Part shown: positions 50,901 to 64,000 of the stretch, in pieces | Numbering within the stretch: the stretch's first letter is position 1 | How the letters are laid out: every line of letters starts with the position of its first letter | DNA from: Mytilus edulis | Taxonomy: Eukaryota > Mollusca > Bivalvia > Mytilida > Mytilidae | NCBI RefSeq assembly: GCF_963676685.1 | Contig: NC_092346.1 | Location: 44,513,289 to 44,577,288 of the forward strand | DNA: 64,000 nucleotides | Direction: 5' to 3' | Translations under genes and position numbers: made by a program | Notes under the pieces: model-generated | Database searches by the model: none | The model's input: only the letters and a program-made list of their open reading frames with translations | Told to the model about the DNA's origin: nothing

Positions 50901-52103
50901 AGTGAATAATATTTTCTTTTTTACTTGTATAAAAAACTTTGAGACGTGTAATTTTTTTTTAAACTGTTCTTATTTATTCAACGTTAGTCTCCGTTTATTG
51001 TTACACAATTATATCTCTTTTAGTAAATTAAATATTTATTTATTGATAAAAAACGGAAGTCAAAATCAAATATAGTTTTTTTTAAACTTGATTTAAATGT
51101 ACAGTGTAATTGAAAGAATTAACAACAACGTTTTGACTTTTATTTTAATCTTTCATTTGTTTCAAGCAATCAGATATAACCTGATAATCAATAGACAGGA
51201 AATACAATTGTTTAATTACATTAGAAATCTCGCATACCTTGACTGTCGAGTGCCGGCATAGATCAGAAGGATTAGGGCAATTAATTACCTGGTGTGACAC
51301 CGCGTCACTCCAGACTGGGAGAGATGTCGCTAATACAATAAACAAAAGGTAACGGATTTACGCGGAAGTCGGAGGGAATACTCCCAAATTTCTCTGACAA
51401 TTTAGGGAGTGATGTCGGAGTTTCCTGGTGTCACACCAGCAAAAAACTCGGTGTTTGGAGTTTGGGATGGCTTTCGCGAAAATTGAACTGTACTTAATCA
51501 CAATTCCCTAATGATAGCTGTGCAGATTGTCAATTATGAGAATTTAATTTGCCGAATAATTTGTGCAATGTAGCTTTAGTTTTTCAACCACTCGCTCAAC
51601 ATTGAAATGGAAGTAACGACGCACATCAACGCACAAATGAGGTTCACTAAAACCAAAGTTTTCGACGGAACTCAAATGCATCGAACTCAAAAGTTGTCCA
51701 TTGGCGCACATACTTCCCGATCACTGAAGGACAATTAAAAAATGACTGATTTTGCCTAATCATGTTAATAGTTTTACAAAAATAACAGTAACAATGATTA
51801 ATTTAGAACTCTGACAAATCGGGATAAGGATATTTTAACGAATCTTGGTAAACATTTTAAACAATTTGACAGTGATGGAAAATGATTTGTAGATGCATGA
51901 CAGTAAAGGGTAATGCCTACTCTGACATATGTAGCTCTTTTTTGTTATTTCGTTTTCAACTCATAAAAGTTTAGTTTCACAAACTAAGATCAATGCCAAT
52001 GGCCAATGCCTAAACATTCATACCAATGCCAGTTGTTCACATTTGTTCCGTCTGGACGTTCTTCGACTATCCACCGTGGGTCTCCTTCTCCCCATTTAGC
52101 CAT
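38923..52103 (-). CDS. AHSA1: Activator of Hsp90 ATPase 1 (complete, 9 exons)
   Basis: Cytosolic Hsp90 co-chaperone that binds the Hsp90 middle domain and stimulates its ATPase. Exons in coding order: 52103-52024, 45680-45601, 44736-44626, 44034-43949, 41255-41135, 40863-40793, 40257-40105, 39563-39462, 39147-38923. They join in phase to 1,029 nt, giving 342 residues against about 338 in human. It starts MAKWGEGDPRWIVEER, nearly the vertebrate N-terminus. The Aha1 N-domain covers about residues 25-165 and includes the NNRKAK motif (RKAK 73-76) important for Hsp90 stimulation. A charged linker follows, then the START-like AHSA1 C-domain (about 205-342) ending KQTFGYGANIF. It is convergent with USP34 and divergent from DDX52. 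The first intron is 6.3 kb and is mostly nested mobile elements. Confidence 0.96.
41320..41524. mobile_element. TA-flanked palindromic MITE (CTGTAAAT ends)
   Basis: Begins CTGTAAATTCAGAAATTATTG and ends CAATAATTTC...ATTTACAG, flanked by TA on both sides. The 205-bp copy is in AHSA1 intron 4, 65 bp from exon 41255-41135. TA flanks suggest a Tc1/mariner-type source. Confidence 0.65.
42526..42573. repeat. Isolated stem-loop in AHSA1 intron 4
   Basis: GCAATGAGT pairs perfectly with ACTCATTGC, and inside it GCTCC pairs with GGAGC around a loop of about 12 nt. Directly after it a 16-bp unit 'ccaattattctctttc' is nearly duplicated. It lies within the 41767-43898 element. Confidence 0.5.
43061..43580. 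mobile_element. Nested TIR element with 6-bp target duplication
   Basis: Ends CATAGATGCCAACC and GGTTGGCATCTATG, inverted and perfect over 14 bp. Flanking direct repeats ATAATG at 43055-43060 and 43581-43586. It is a 520-bp insert inside the 41767-43898 element. No coding frame. The CA start is hAT-like, but the flanking duplication reads as 6 rather than 8 bp. Confidence 0.66.
44338..44490. mobile_element. CAGNGGCGGAT palindromic MITE, copy 2
   Basis: CAGGTGCGGATCCAG at the left and CTGGATCCGCCCCTG at the right, flanked by AAATG direct repeats. It lies in AHSA1 intron 3. Confidence 0.62.
47095..49258 (-). mobile_element. 2-kb ATACGACCGC element, reverse copy
   Basis: Inverted relative of 33324-35294 with the same ends: CCAG...GCTCCGCAGGGCGCAGC at the left and GCGGTCGTATAAAAA at the right. 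It holds two of the 160-bp units (48870-49190) and the 265-bp units. It also has a private tandem duplication of about 156 bp (from 47690 and 47845). It is interrupted by a poly(A) retrocopy at 48422-48683. It sits inside a larger TIR element in AHSA1 intron 1. Confidence 0.78.
48422..48683 (+). mobile_element. Poly(A) retrocopy with target-site duplication
   Basis: An insert of about 260 bp within the reverse 2-kb element, flanked by the direct repeat AAATCTAAGTAC (ending about 48421 and 48695). It ends in AATAAA (48621-48626), then 14 bases later an A-rich tail of about 45 nt broken by C and T. Two internal hairpins are visible: CTCATTTG/CAAATGAG, and CCCTTAGTTGC/GCAACTGAGGG (10 of 11 plus a G-T pair). 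The source transcript is unknown. There is no convincing reading frame. Confidence 0.72.
50587..51160. repeat. Two-copy tandem repeat of about 295 bp
   Basis: Two diverged copies with matching landmarks in order: 'cttattaagcata' / 'cttattagcata', 'gtgaataatattttctttttt', 'gac(a)cgtgtaatttt', 'aattgaaagnattaacaacaa' and 'ctttcat'. They lie within the large TIR element of AHSA1 intron 1. Confidence 0.65.
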
Positions 52104-52369
52104 ATTATCAAAATTATGAGTTTAAAGGGAATTTCAAGAAGTTAGGCCTGTGCACGTTATATGATAACTTGTTTCTGGAATAAACAACGGAAGTAGATAT
52201 AAAGCGCTACGTATGGGGAGAAATTTCGAGAAGAACTGGTTTACGGTCAATGAGATAACATAGCAAAATTTATACTGGTAAATAAATTGAAGGGAGACAA
52301 TTTTAGGAAAACTAGCCTCTTATACCACAAAATAATTTTTGTTTACTTCCGATTTCTAAAACAGCAAGC
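52104..52369. promoter_or_regulatory. Divergent AHSA1/DDX52 promoter
   Basis: Only 266 bp separate the two start codons, which point away from each other. The interval contains CGGAAGT (52188-52194) and its reverse complement ACTTCCG (52345-52351). These ETS-type cores are typical of animal bidirectional promoters. No clear TATA box sits at the right distance for either gene. It must hold both 5' UTRs and both start sites, unless an upstream non-coding exon exists. Confidence 0.7.
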
Positions 52370-63780
<11,411 letters not shown>

Positions 63781-64000
63781 GTAAGTAAAGATACATGGAT
63801 AGACTTGTCTGCCATGGAATACTGGAAAAAAAAATATATGGAAACAGTTTGATGTATTTATTTGACATGTTACGTGCATTAAATGTCACTTGGTTCATTC
63901 TGCAATCAAGCTTTTGGACACCAAGCTAAAATACCAAATCAAGGGCTTAATTGCGGTAAGTTCCTTTTGAAAATACTTTTAAATCACCATCTTTATAATG

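Larger units (their letters stand above)
46705..51490. mobile_element. TA-flanked TIR element (CAGT ends), host of nested insertions
   Basis: Left end TA-CAGTACGCC (46703-46713) and right end TTGAACTG-TA (to 51492). Subterminal inverted similarity of about 150 bp covers GGTGTGACACC/GGTGTCACACC, ACTCCCAA/TTGGGAGT and TCTCTCCC/GGGAGAGA blocks. No transposase frame is visible. The interior contains the reverse 2-kb element and a tandem pair of about 295 bp at 50587-50865 and 50881-51160. It fills most of AHSA1 intron 1. Confidence 0.6.

Overview
This is an AT-rich, intron-rich metazoan window. It is very probably from a bivalve mollusc close to Mytilus. Three things point there: the predicted proteins are animal orthologues, the introns are short to mid-sized with standard GT-AG borders, and the non-coding DNA is full of interspersed repeats I recognise from bivalve sequence (elements starting ATGCCCC or GCTCACCTGG, and the 'atgtggtatgattgccaatgagacaact' type). 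The species call is an inference and was not tested by any search.

Layout. (1) 644-30825, + strand: the 3' part of a USP34-type ubiquitin hydrolase, entering mid-gene. I placed 38 exons; they join in phase to 1,522 residues plus a stop. An antisense fragment of a Mutator-like transposase gene (14837-17539, - strand) lies in one of its introns. (2) 30826-38922: the tail-to-tail region between USP34 and AHSA1, with the USP34 3' UTR, several MITEs and a 2-kb tandem-repeat element. (3) 38923-52103, - strand: a complete nine-exon AHSA1 gene (342 residues). Its first intron holds insertions nested three deep. (4) 52104-52369: a 266-bp divergent promoter between AHSA1 and DDX52. (5) 52370-63780, + strand: DDX52, 14 exons in phase (541 residues so far), running off the right edge.

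Functionally these are three unrelated housekeeping genes: deubiquitination (USP34), Hsp90 co-chaperone (AHSA1) and an 18S rRNA-processing helicase (DDX52). AHSA1 and DDX52 start head to head and may share promoter elements.

The less ordinary content is the mobile DNA. Four non-autonomous repeat families share one architecture: a 5'-terminal hairpin whose outer arm recurs inverted near the 3' end, then a short 3'-terminal hairpin and a T-rich end. Two of them carry internal arrays of about 148 or 160 bp. This resembles Helitron/Helentron-associated elements. There are also TTAA-, TTA- and TA-flanked MITEs with precise ends, tRNA-derived SINEs, a poly(A) retrocopy with a target-site duplication, and a decayed duplicate of a USP34 exon. 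I found no CRISPR array, rRNA, canonical tRNA gene or intact transposase.
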